This document shows positions 1-7,610 of a stretch of 22,633 nt of DNA, in pieces. Made by a program: the position numbers and the translations under genes. A model generated the notes under the pieces. The model had not been told where the DNA came from, searched no databases, and saw nothing but the letters and a program-made list of their open reading frames with translations. The stretch is taken from contig CANFFA010000003.1 of NCBI GenBank assembly GCA_947445425.1, positions 1-22,633 of the forward strand, given 5' to 3'. Position 1 is the first letter of the stretch; each line of letters starts with the position of its first letter. Origin of the DNA: Paludibacteraceae bacterium. GTDB taxonomy: Bacteria; Bacteroidota; Bacteroidia; Bacteroidales; Paludibacteraceae.

Positions 1-144
1 TTATTGAGATATTGTGGAAAAGAGTAAAGTATCAATGGATACCTTTTAACGCATATCTATGCTTTCAAAACCTCAAAAGTAGTATAACAAACATACTGGC
101 CAATTACGGTAAAAAATACGACATTATATTCTAGCCATTACTTA
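1..144 (+). mobile_element. Right end of an IS630-type insertion sequence
   Basis: The window opens inside an insertion sequence. Seen: a transposase-like C-terminal reading frame stops at 132-134 and overlaps a terminal repeat at about 114-142. That repeat matches the right end of the element at 5410-5648 in 26 of 31 positions read inward, including AATACGACATTATAT and CCATTACTTA at identical spacing. The outer TA at 143-144 fits the TA target duplication known for the IS630/Tc1 superfamily. Directly after it the sigma-factor reading frame begins in mid-domain, so the IS appears to have inserted into that gene. The left end is outside the window. Assignment to IS630 rests on the protein fragment and the TA flank. 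Confidence 0.72.
3..134 (+). CDS. IS630-family transposase, C-terminal fragment (cut by window edge)
   Basis: Reading from base 3 gives 43 residues and a TAG stop. The segment begins IEILWKRVKYQWIPFNAY and ends ILANYGKKYDIIF. This resembles the C-terminus of IS630-family DDE transposases, where the last catalytic Glu sits in a NPIEILWR.IKYEW block followed by an AY..(W/F)..L segment and a closing NFG..Y.INF. The Glu of IEILW would be the third catalytic acid. The remainder of the gene lies upstream of the window. The stop falls inside the terminal repeat, as is common in compact IS elements. The truncated sigma factor downstream is in the same frame, 15 bases after this stop, so it could be transcribed from the transposase promoter. 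Confidence 0.72.
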   Translation: MEILWKRVKYQWIPFNAYLCFQNLKSSITNILANYGKKYDIIF

Positions 145-149
145 GCTAT

Positions 150-602
150 ATGGCTGAAGAGTTGGTTCAGCGTACTTTCATTAAAATTTGGGATACAAAA
201 GAAAAAATAGATCCAGATAAATCTTTTATTTCTTATTTGTGTACCATAGCTAAGAATATGCTATTGAATGAGTATGAACATCAGACTGTTAAGTTTGTGT
301 ACAGTGAATATATTAAAACGAATTCTACAATTGCTGACTATGACACAGAAAAAGAAGTGGATCGGAAATTGTTAGAAGATTATATTGATAAATTGACAGA
401 TAAGCTACCGCCTAAACGAAAAGAAATTTTTATTTTAAGTCGTAAAGAAGGGTTATCAAACAAAGTAATTTCAGAACGACTAAACATCTCTGAAAGCACT
501 ATTGAAACACAACTTTCAAAAGCGCTTTCATTTATGAAAAATGAATTAAGAAAGCATACTGAGTTAGTATTAATTCTATTAATCACATCAAGTCTTAAAT
601 AA
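150..602 (+). CDS. FecI-like ECF sigma factor, 5'-truncated
   Basis: Seen: 150 residues beginning MAEELVQRTFIKIWDTKEKI, the region 2.2 to 2.3 signature of ECF sigma factors. Region 2.4 follows (FISYLCTIAKNMLLNEYEH) and then a sigma-70 region 4 helix-turn-helix at about residues 80-135 (LPPKRKEIFILSRKEGLSN, ISERLNISESTIETQLSKA). The C-terminal hydrophobic tail is usual in Bacteroidota FecI-like proteins. Known: such proteins run about 180-200 residues, with 40-50 residues before AEELVQ that include region 2.1, which helps bind core polymerase. Here an in-frame TAG at 132 and the IS end at 143-144 leave no room for them. ATG 150 is simply the first methionine after the IS. Inference: the gene is disrupted and its product impaired or inactive. 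With the FecR gene downstream it would have been the locus regulator. Confidence 0.85.
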   Translation: MAEELVQRTFIKIWDTKEKIDPDKSFISYLCTIAKNMLLNEYEHQTVKFVYSEYIKTNSTIADYDTEKEVDRKLLEDYIDKLTDKLPPKRKEIFILSRKEGLSNKVISERLNISESTIETQLSKALSFMKNELRKHTELVLILLITSSLK

Positions 603-606
603 ATTA

Positions 607-654
607 TTTTTTTTGTTTTGAATAGTGGAAAATAAAAGTATAACTGTATATAAT
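607..654 (+). promoter_or_regulatory. ECF-type promoter motif, copy A (before fecR-like gene)
   Basis: Eight T (607-614), a 9-nt spacer, AGTGGAA (624-630), 13 nt, then CTGTATATAAT (644-654). The anti-sigma gene starts 49 nt downstream. The same parts at the same spacing occur at 5344-5391, 7481-7527 and 13160-13207, while the bases between them differ, which points to selection rather than recent copying. The GGAA-type -35 box and roughly 16-bp spacing are reminiscent of ECF promoters. Which protein reads it is inferred, not shown. Confidence 0.6.
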
Positions 655-703
655 TTATATAAATAATATCTGTAGTTATAAACAGTATATATATTGGAAT
701 AAG

Positions 704-1699
704 ATGAAAAGAGAAGAATGTTTGGAGATTTTTGACAGTTATATTCAAAATGCTGCAAGCAAAGAAGATGTAAAACGTTTAAGTACCTGGATCAGAAATG
801 ATAGTGGGATTTCTGTTTGGCTTGAAAATCAGATTTTAAGCTCCTCATCAGTCATGAGTCAGGAGGTTCAGATGCGCATGTTTGAAAATATTAAGGCGGG
901 AATAATTGTGCACCCCAATATGGATTCATCCACTACGAAAGGATTGAGAATTATTTTTAATGCGAGTAAATTGATGCGTATAGCAGCGATGTTTGTACTG
1001 CCATTTTTAACAGCAGCGGGCGTGTATTACTTTATGTTAAAATCTGGAACTACTCCAGTTCCTTACGTTATTGCTGTAGAACGTGGTCATAAAGCAATTT
1101 TAACACTGCCCGATGGAAGTAAGGCATGGTTGAATTCAGAATCAAAATTGACTTACTATTCAGATTATAATAAAAAGAAAAGGGAGCTACAATTGGAAGG
1201 AGAAGGTTATTTTGAAGTCGCTCATAATCCGAAGAAACCTTTTGTTGTAAAAAGTAATGATATGGCTGTCGAAGCACTGGGTACCGTTTTTGAAGTAAAA
1301 GCATATTCCGATGATAATTTAATATCTTCTGTATTAATGAAAGGAAAAATTCGGGTTACAACTCCTGGTGGGGTAGCTGTTTTAGCTCCTAACCAAAGGA
1401 TTTTATATGACAAAAAAACACATAAAATGAATCAGCAGGATGTTGCTCGGTCAGATGATTTTGCTAGCTGGAAGAATAATGAATTAAGGTTCGAAGATGA
1501 ATCTCTACAAGACATTGCTAAAAGTATTCAAAGAATATATAATGTGAAGATTGTATTTACAGATGAGAAAACGAAAAATTATCATTTTACAGGCACTGTG
1601 CCAAATGATAGTCTGGAAGGTGTACTTAACATAATTACAATGACATCACCAGTTTCTTTTCAAATAAATAACAAACAGGTAACTATATTTAAAAAATAA
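704..1699 (+). CDS. FecR-like anti-sigma factor
   Basis: Inner-membrane anti-sigma factor that would hold the ECF sigma factor and release it on a signal from a TonB-dependent transducer. Seen in its 331 residues: a cytoplasmic N-terminal segment with a FecR-type sigma-binding start (CLEIFDSYIQNAASKEDVKR), one membrane helix at about 91-111, a periplasmic FecR domain at about 120-215 with ERGHKAILTLPDGSKAWLNS and EGEGYFEVAHNPKKPFVV, and a C-terminal DUF4974-type domain at about 258-330 (LRFEDESLQDIAKSIQRIYN). Length is normal for Bacteroidota members and the frame is intact. The gene lies 101 bp after the damaged sigma gene and has its own motif copy, so it may still be expressed although its partner is broken. 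Confidence 0.93.
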   Translation: MKREECLEIFDSYIQNAASKEDVKRLSTWIRNDSGISVWLENQILSSSSVMSQEVQMRMFENIKAGIIVHPNMDSSTTKGLRIIFNASKLMRIAAMFVLPFLTAAGVYYFMLKSGTTPVPYVIAVERGHKAILTLPDGSKAWLNSESKLTYYSDYNKKKRELQLEGEGYFEVAHNPKKPFVVKSNDMAVEALGTVFEVKAYSDDNLISSVLMKGKIRVTTPGGVAVLAPNQRILYDKKTHKMNQQDVARSDDFASWKNNELRFEDESLQDIAKSIQRIYNVKIVFTDEKTKNYHFTGTVPNDSLEGVLNIITMTSPVSFQINNKQVTIFKK

Positions 1700-1901
1700 T
1701 TCTCTGTTTAACCAATTATTGCGTTTGAATAATCTATTTGCTATGTAACTTAAATGTGTTTTACAAGAGAAAAATGTCCAAACAGCTATTTGCTTGTTAT
1801 TTATCTTGCGTAGTATAGTGCAGCCAGATTTATTTTTATTGATTTTTGGAATAATTATATTTTACTTCCATTTGTAAGTGACTTTGTATCTGTAAAAAAT
1901 G

Positions 1902-1909
1902 TACTTTTG
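1902..1909 (+). promoter_or_regulatory. Possible Bacteroidota housekeeping -7 box before susC1
   Basis: TACTTTTG fits the Bacteroides consensus TAnnTTTG and lies 43 nt before the susC1 ATG. A TTTG at 1883-1886 could serve as the -33 element, but its spacing (15 nt) is shorter than usual, so the assignment is weak. The 253-bp gap 1700-1952 contains no copy of the AGTGGAA/CTGTATATAAT motif and no other structure I can support. Confidence 0.35.
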
Positions 1910-1952
1910 TGCTTTTTATGTTAGGACTTAAAACTAAAAGCTCAAGATTGCA

Positions 1953-4900
1953 ATGATGCAGACGATAATAAAACTAAATTTATTGAAAGTAATTTTTAAT
2001 AAAGGTTTATTATGTGTTTTTGCTACAATGTTTTCCATGCAATTACAAGCCCAAATTTCTATTGATGTTTCGAATCAATCTCTAAAGGATGTTCTGAGAA
2101 AGATTGAAGATATAAGTGATTATCGTTTTTTTTACAATGAAAAGTTAGAAGGTCTTAAAAAAAAATGCACAATAAAATGTCATAATTATAGCATTGAAAA
2201 AACAATGTACTTGCTTTTAGCCGAGACAGCAATAGACTATGAAATAAAGAATAAAACAATAATTGTACTTTTTAAAAGTGATAAAGTAATTTCAGATTCA
2301 AAACTAATTTCTGCCAATGTAAATGATGTAAATGGAGATCCTATCATTGGTGCCAATGTCATGGTTAGTGGGACTAAAACTGGAACAACTACAGATAGAA
2401 ATGGAAAGTTCACACTTTCAGTTACTGCTGATTCAAAATTGGTAATTAGTTATATTGGTCACGTAAAACGATTGGTGAATGTTTCTGATATAAATGGTAC
2501 TTCTATTCAATTAATTGAAGAAAGTGGACAGCTGACAGATGTTGTTGTAGTGGGGTACGGTAAGCAAAAAAAAGTGCATTTAACAGCTTCAGTAGCTTCC
2601 ATTTCGGCAAAAGAACTCGAATATAGGCCGGTCGTATCCATTTCTCAACTATTACAGGGGCTTACGGCAGGAGTGACTGTGATAAAGCAGGCGGGTAGCC
2701 CAGGGAATGACATTCCAATTATCAACATACGAGGCATTAATACCATCAATCCCGCCGAGAATGGTCCCTATTGTTTGATTGACGGAGCACCTGCTTACAT
2801 AGAGAATGTAAATCCGGCAGATATTGAATCAATCTCCATACTTAAAGATGCTGCAGCCACAGCTATTTATGGTAGTTCGGGTGCAAATGGTGTGGTGCTA
2901 ATTAACTTAAAAAAAGGAGTTCCCAGAAAAACTCAAATTAACTTCAATTGTTATCTTGGCAACCAACATCCTACAACAACACCAGAAACTGTTGATGCGT
3001 TAGACTTTATGAAGACACATAATCTTCAACAAACAAACAACGGACTACCTCTACTTTACTCTCCAGAATACATTTCCAAATACAAACGTTATTTAAGAAC
3101 ATCAGATTTGTACCCAAATACAAACTGGTTGAACGAGATTCTAGTTCCCAACTACATTCATAACGAAGATCTCTCAATTTCCGGTGGTAACTCTGATTTT
3201 GTAGCGAGATTTTCGTTGGGAAATTTAAAAAATACCGGGTTAATACCCAATACAAGTTACGACCGGAAGTCTATTCGTTTTAACTCCACTTATACGCCTT
3301 ATCAATTCCTCTCCTTTAATATTGCAATCAGTAATCTTTTTACCGAAAATATTCAACCTTCATATTCGACTTTAGAGATTTACAAAACAGCCAGTCTCTC
3401 TTCTGTTATGTCAAATGCACGTTTGCAAAATGGGAACTACGGTAGTGGGTATTTGTACAATGGAACGAATGCATTAGCGTTAGCCGAATTGGGAGGAGAG
3501 GATAAAAATAAGGGTAATAATGCGGGTATAGATTTAGGTTTTACATTGACGCCATTAAAAGGGTTAGACTTGTCCTTTATCTATTCCTATCGATCCAACA
3601 CCTATGATCGGACCATTTTCAAAGGTCAATATGATTGGTATAATGATAATGGTACTTCAGGTGGTATTTCTCCTGCTACCAACAGCTTCAAATCAAGTTA
3701 TATTTATTCATTGGCCAATCAATACAGAGTAACGCTGAATTATTGTAACAGAATAAATAAACATTATTTTTCAATTCTTGCTGGAATGGATAATTCCGAC
3801 ACGCATACAGGTAATTTGACAGCCGGACGGAGCAATTATTTTAATAATGATTTTCAACAAATAGATGCTGGAGATATAGCCACTGCTACAAATAGCGGAA
3901 AACAAGATGCTTATGCAAATATTTCTGGAATTGGTCGGATGAATTATGCCTATGATGATAAATATCTCTTTGAACTAAATGCTCGGAACGATCAATCTTC
4001 TATTTTTGCACGTGATCATAGAAATGCTTTTTTTCCATCATTGTCGGCTGGTTGGCGTCTATGTCAAGAGGATTTTATGGAAGATATAAAAACTTTATCA
4101 AATCTCAAACTTCGGTCTTCATGGGGTACTTCGGGCAGGGCTGTAGCACCCAATGGAGATTTTTATCCCTATTTAAATAAAGTTGAGATTTCGAATCAAG
4201 CAACAGTTATGAATGAAGCTTTACAAACTGGCGCTGCAGTTAGCCAATGGGCTGATGAAACATTTACCTGGGAAAAGACTGAAATGTATAATATTGGTCT
4301 CGACTTTGGATTATTCAATAATAGACTTACAGGAGAACTTGATTTATTTACCAAGAAGCTCACCGATGGGGTTTATTTAAGGCCAATGCCAGCTATTTCA
4401 GGTTTAACAAGAGCTTATACCAATTTTGTGGGCATGCAAAATCGTGGTTGGGAACTTTCGGTAAGATGGAACGATAACATTGGAAATTTAAAGTATGGCG
4501 TTGGACTTAATTTAGCAGACATTAAAAATGAAATTACGGATATTGGAGGGCTTGATCCTGTTTATACAAGTAACGGAAGTGCATACAGTGTTGGACATGA
4601 ACTTCTTGCTTATTATGTATATAAATCGGATGGATTATTGACCAAAGATGATGTTGCCGACCCAAATGTGCCGAAAATTTCAACCAAGGTGGTAGCCGGA
4701 AATGTAAAATTATTGGATATTAGTGGACCCAATGGTGTGCCGGATGGAAAGATTGATGCAAATGACCGCTATTATGTGGGGTCACGATTCCCGAGGTATC
4801 AGTTTTCAGCACCCATTCATTTGGAATGGAACGGTTTTGATGCCTATATCTTTTTGCAAGGTGTTGGTAAATCAACGGGTCTAATTAATCGGTATGCTTC

Positions 4901-5267
4901 CACGGTTAATTCCACAGCTACTCAGGGAAGTTATTTGTCGTGGGAGAAAGACACCTGGGATGCTGAAACTAATCCGGGTGGAAAAGTTCCCGCTTTCGGT
5001 GGAGATAATGGAGGATTGTCTGATTATTATATGAAAAGCAATGCCTATATTCGGCTCAAAACTTTGACTTTGGGTTATAGTTTAGCAGAAAAGATGCTGA
5101 AAAAAGTAGGAATTGATAAGCTTCGTTTTTATGTGTCCGGCGAAAATGTGTTGACCTTTACCGATTTCTACCAGGGGTTCGATCCTGAGATGCTGGTTAA
5201 TGTCAATTTATTTAATTACCCGAATGCTTCAACTTTTGTGGTGGGATTTAATATCGGTTTTAAGTAA
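1953..5267 (+). CDS. SusC-like TonB-dependent transducer with STN domain (SusC1)
   Basis: Outer-membrane 22-strand beta-barrel receptor that would import glycan fragments with TonB energy and signal to FecR. In 1104 residues: signal peptide 1-34 (ending LQAQ); STN/secretin-TonB N-terminal domain about 35-107 (ISIDVSNQSLKDVLRKIED); CarboxypepD-regulatory-like domain about 119-190 (DPIIGANVMVSGTKTGTTTD); linker DVVVVGYGKQKK, the SusC signature; plug about 205-320 with DAAATAIYGSSGANGVVLI; barrel to a terminal GFNIGFK. STN is the known mark of transducers paired with ECF sigma/anti-sigma systems, which fits the genes upstream. No SusD gene follows: a terminator lies 41 bp after the stop. The protein is colinear with SusC2 (16246-19320) from the carboxypeptidase-like domain onward and clearly paralogous. 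Confidence 0.95.
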   Translation: MMQTIIKLNLLKVIFNKGLLCVFATMFSMQLQAQISIDVSNQSLKDVLRKIEDISDYRFFYNEKLEGLKKKCTIKCHNYSIEKTMYLLLAETAIDYEIKNKTIIVLFKSDKVISDSKLISANVNDVNGDPIIGANVMVSGTKTGTTTDRNGKFTLSVTADSKLVISYIGHVKRLVNVSDINGTSIQLIEESGQLTDVVVVGYGKQKKVHLTASVASISAKELEYRPVVSISQLLQGLTAGVTVIKQAGSPGNDIPIINIRGINTINPAENGPYCLIDGAPAYIENVNPADIESISILKDAAATAIYGSSGANGVVLINLKKGVPRKTQINFNCYLGNQHPTTTPETVDALDFMKTHNLQQTNNGLPLLYSPEYISKYKRYLRTSDLYPNTNWLNEILVPNYIHNEDLSISGGNSDFVARFSLGNLKNTGLIPNTSYDRKSIRFNSTYTPYQFLSFNIAISNLFTENIQPSYSTLEIYKTASLSSVMSNARLQNGNYGSGYLYNGTNALALAELGGEDKNKGNNAGIDLGFTLTPLKGLDLSFIYSYRSNTYDRTIFKGQYDWYNDNGTSGGISPATNSFKSSYIYSLANQYRVTLNYCNRINKHYFSILAGMDNSDTHTGNLTAGRSNYFNNDFQQIDAGDIATATNSGKQDAYANISGIGRMNYAYDDKYLFELNARNDQSSIFARDHRNAFFPSLSAGWRLCQEDFMEDIKTLSNLKLRSSWGTSGRAVAPNGDFYPYLNKVEISNQATVMNEALQTGAAVSQWADETFTWEKTEMYNIGLDFGLFNNRLTGELDLFTKKLTDGVYLRPMPAISGLTRAYTNFVGMQNRGWELSVRWNDNIGNLKYGVGLNLADIKNEITDIGGLDPVYTSNGSAYSVGHELLAYYVYKSDGLLTKDDVADPNVPKISTKVVAGNVKLLDISGPNGVPDGKIDANDRYYVGSRFPRYQFSAPIHLEWNGFDAYIFLQGVGKSTGLINRYASTVNSTATQGSYLSWEKDTWDAETNPGGKVPAFGGDNGGLSDYYMKSNAYIRLKTLTLGYSLAEKMLKKVGIDKLRFYVSGENVLTFTDFYQGFDPEMLVNVNLFNYPNASTFVVGFNIGFK

Positions 5268-5307
5268 TAGAAAGATTTTAAGAGCCTGTTAAATAACGGG
5301 AAAATAA

Positions 5308-5351
5308 TAAAAGCAGTATGGTGACATTTTCTCACCTTACTGCTTTTTTTT
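5308..5351 (+). terminator. Rho-independent terminator after susC1
   Basis: Stem arms 5312-5324 (AGCAGTATGGTGA) and 5332-5344 (TCACCTTACTGCT) pair at 12 of 13 positions, with a 7-nt loop. Flanking A and T runs extend the stem and the right arm ends in eight T. It ends the susC1 transcript. Its T-tract also serves as the upstream part of motif copy B. Confidence 0.85.
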
Positions 5352-5391
5352 ATTCAGAGTAGTGGAATCAGTTTAATAAACTGTATATAAT
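5344..5391 (+). promoter_or_regulatory. ECF-type promoter motif, copy B (before GH29)
   Basis: T-tract 5344-5351, 9-nt spacer, AGTGGAA 5361-5367, 13 nt, CTGTATATAAT 5381-5391. The -10-like part is identical to copies A and C. It lies 308 nt before the fucosidase ATG. Removing the inserted element (5410-5648) would leave about 70 nt, in line with 49, 83 and 55 nt for the other copies. Confidence 0.6.
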
Positions 5392-5409
5392 TGTGCTCAG
5401 TCTTCAAAA

Positions 5410-5648
5410 TAAGTAATTGGAAGTAAATAATGTCGTATTATTTTAAAAACTCAAATTTAAAATGGAACGCGGATTTACACAGAAAATACGGATAAAAAAA
5501 CGGATGTATAATTGACTACGTCAATTGATTATGCACTCTAATCAAAAATGCTTGCATTTTTTTAAATCCGTTTTCAATCAGTCTAGACCGTGTAAATCCG
5601 CGTTCCATTTCCTTTTAAAATACGACATTATATCTGTCCCATTACTTA
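5410..5648. mobile_element. MITE-like element with IS630-type ends
   Basis: A non-coding element of about 235 bp (5412-5646) flanked by TA on both sides. Seen: terminal inverted repeats AGTAATTGG...AATGTCGTATT on the left and AATACGACATTAT...CCATTACT on the right, matching at 23 of 28 positions. The right end also matches the IS end at 114-142. Inside is a perfect 21-bp inverted repeat, 5460-5480 against 5590-5610, containing GGAACGCGGATTTACAC. Further pairs are AAAACGGAT with ATCCGTTTT, and AATTGAC-tac-GTCAATT. The whole region can fold into one long hairpin. Inference: a non-autonomous derivative mobilised by an IS630-family transposase, inserted between motif copy B and the fucosidase gene. 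The rest of 5268-5699 holds only the terminator, the motif and a short AT-rich leader. Confidence 0.75.
5460..5610. repeat. Inner 21-bp perfect inverted repeat of the MITE
   Basis: Arms at 5460-5480 and 5590-5610 are exact reverse complements over 21 bp and enclose a 109-bp loop with secondary inverted repeats. The arms are more GC-rich than the surrounding AT-rich DNA. This could be a separate, older palindromic element nested within the IS630-type ends, or simply the stem of one element. Confidence 0.75.
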
Positions 5649-5699
5649 AGAGACAGCTATCTATTTGTAATATATTATCAATCCATAAAATGATTTAGG

Positions 5700-7406
5700 A
5701 TGAAGAAATCAGTATTAGTTTTCATTTCACTTCTCTTTGTAATTGTCCACCTTAGTTCTCAAAACTTAGAAGGAAATAGGCATAGCTCCAAAGTCGATGA
5801 CGATAAAATGAAATGGTGGAAAGAGGCTAAGTACGGTATGTTTATTCACTGGGGAGTATATGCTGTACCTGCAGGAAAATGGGGCGAAGAGACCTGGTAC
5901 GCCGAGTGGATTATGAAAAATGCCAAAATTTCGAGGGCAGAGTATGCCAAGTTGGCTGAAAAATTCAATCCAACAAAATTCAATGCGGAAGAGTGGGTAA
6001 AGATGGCCAAAGATGCAGGACAGAAATACATTGTTTTTACTTCAAAGCATCACGATGGTATGGCAATGTTTAAATCGAAGGATCCCTACAATATTGTGGA
6101 TGCTACACCATTCAAACGAGATGTGGTTAAAGAACTCGCCGATGCCTGTCGGAAATATGATATTAAACTGGGTTTGTATTATTCGCAGGCGCAGGATTGG
6201 TATCATCCCGGCGGAGCCATTTGGGATAGTGTTGAGTGGGATAATTCGCACATTGGAAGTATGAATAAATATATTGATGAAGTAGCATTGCCTCAGGTAA
6301 AAGAAATTTTGTCTAACTATGGTGATATAGCAGTGCTTTGGTGGGATACACCGGTGGGTATGACTAAAGTGATGGCTCAGAAAGTAGACTCATTGGTTAA
6401 ACAATTTCCCAATTTAATAACAAACGACAGATTAGGTGGAGGTTTTGGTGGAGATCTTGAAACGCCGGAGCAGTTTATACCAGCCACTGGTTTCCCAGGG
6501 CGCAATTGGGAAGCATGTATGACGCTAAATGGTGATTGGGGGTACAATGCATGGAACGATCGTTGGAAAAACACGAAAGACGTAGTTCGGATATTGGTGG
6601 ATATTGCCAGTAAAGGAGGAAACTTACTGCTCAACGTTGGACCGAATGCTTACGGTGTAATACCCGAAGTTTGTCAGAATACACTTCGTGAAACAGGTGA
6701 ATGGCTCAAAATAAATGGAGAAGCCATCTATGGGGCACAAGCATCACCCTTCCCCTATTTATATTGGGGGCGTGCAACTCGCAAAGGACAAAAATTGTAT
6801 TTACACGTCTTTGACTGGCCTAAAGACGGAAAGTTAGTGGTTCCTTTGAGCAATGACCTTAAAAATCCAGTATTGTTGGGTTCACCGAAGACGAAATTAT
6901 CTGTCAAAAAAACAGGCGATCGTAATGTTATCTATGTCCCCGAATATGCACTTGATAAAAATGCTTCGGTAATTGCTATTGATGTTGTAGGTGAATTACA
7001 AGTGAATGCTTCACCAAGTGAGGGAAAACCAGTTACTGTAATTGGAACAAACAAACAATCGGCAACCGATTTATTGACAGACAATCAGCTAACTACAATA
7101 TGGACAGCCGAAAAAGATGAAAACAAGGTTGTACTGGAGCAGGATTTGGGTAGAGAGGAGAGTATTAGCGCTTCAGGTTTGCTCGAAAAAGGCAAACAAC
7201 ACGGTATGGAAAATCGCTTTAAACAAAAATACGAACTCCAATACTGGAATGGGAAAGAGTGGGTGAAATTAGTTGATGGTTGGACGAATGGTGGTGGAAT
7301 TGTCAAAACATTTGAACGGATAAAAGCCAGAAAATTCAGACTTCAACTCGAAGCGGAAAACGGCTTACCTTCATTGGCCGAATGGGTGTTGTACCGTGGT
7401 GAGTGA
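5700..7406 (+). CDS. Alpha-L-fucosidase, GH29, with C-terminal beta-sandwich domain
   Basis: Secreted retaining enzyme that removes alpha-L-fucose from glycans. Seen in 568 residues: signal peptide 1-20; GH29 TIM barrel about 36-345 with WWKEAKYGMFIHWGVYAVPA, FTSKHHDGMAMF (His117, His118), LGLYYSQAQDW and AVLWWDTPVG, whose Asp216 is the expected nucleophile; then GGNLLLNVGPNAYGVIPEV near the end of the barrel, a short beta-rich linker domain, and a C-terminal F5/8-type or galactose-binding-like domain at about 440-568. The acid/base residue cannot be fixed by eye. The architecture recalls the GH29-B (alpha-1,3/1,4) branch, but that is not proven. It appears monocistronic, with a terminator after it. 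Its leader carries the MITE, so expression may be altered. Confidence 0.93.
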   Translation: MKKSVLVFISLLFVIVHLSSQNLEGNRHSSKVDDDKMKWWKEAKYGMFIHWGVYAVPAGKWGEETWYAEWIMKNAKISRAEYAKLAEKFNPTKFNAEEWVKMAKDAGQKYIVFTSKHHDGMAMFKSKDPYNIVDATPFKRDVVKELADACRKYDIKLGLYYSQAQDWYHPGGAIWDSVEWDNSHIGSMNKYIDEVALPQVKEILSNYGDIAVLWWDTPVGMTKVMAQKVDSLVKQFPNLITNDRLGGGFGGDLETPEQFIPATGFPGRNWEACMTLNGDWGYNAWNDRWKNTKDVVRILVDIASKGGNLLLNVGPNAYGVIPEVCQNTLRETGEWLKINGEAIYGAQASPFPYLYWGRATRKGQKLYLHVFDWPKDGKLVVPLSNDLKNPVLLGSPKTKLSVKKTGDRNVIYVPEYALDKNASVIAIDVVGELQVNASPSEGKPVTVIGTNKQSATDLLTDNQLTTIWTAEKDENKVVLEQDLGREESISASGLLEKGKQHGMENRFKQKYELQYWNGKEWVKLVDGWTNGGGIVKTFERIKARKFRLQLEAENGLPSLAEWVLYRGE

Positions 7407-7444
7407 GACTGTTTGAAGAAGTAAGATTACAGATCTACTTTGAC

Positions 7445-7487
7445 AAAAAAAAACAGTAGTATGAAAACCTCATATTGCTGTTTTTTT
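7445..7487 (+). terminator. Rho-independent terminator after GH29 gene
   Basis: Stem CAGTAGTATGA (7454-7464) pairs with TCATATTGCTG (7470-7480) using two G-U pairs around a 5-nt loop. An A-run (7445-7453) precedes it and seven T (7481-7487) follow. As after susC1, the T-tract is shared with the next motif copy. Confidence 0.8.
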
Positions 7488-7527
7488 GTTCTGGGTAGCG
7501 AAAATTCAAGTATTAGCTGTATATAAT
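7481..7527 (+). promoter_or_regulatory. ECF-type promoter motif, copy C (before 7611 gene)
   Basis: T-tract 7481-7487, 9-nt spacer, AGCGAAA 7497-7503 (a variant of AGTGGAA), 13 nt, CTGTATATAAT 7517-7527. The first gene of the unit starts 83 nt downstream. It is the most divergent copy in the -35-like half but identical in the -10-like half. Confidence 0.55.
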
Positions 7528-7610
7528 TTGTTAGTTGAATTTCTTAAAAAAACGCGAGAAGGTATATTCTGAAAATAACAATATTTATTAATAAAAACAC
7601 AATTACCCCA

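Noticed and set aside
12..45. GTGGAA at 13-18 as a fifth copy of the promoter motif
   Set aside because: No CTGTATATAAT-like box follows at 13 nt, and the stretch codes for the transposase C-terminus.
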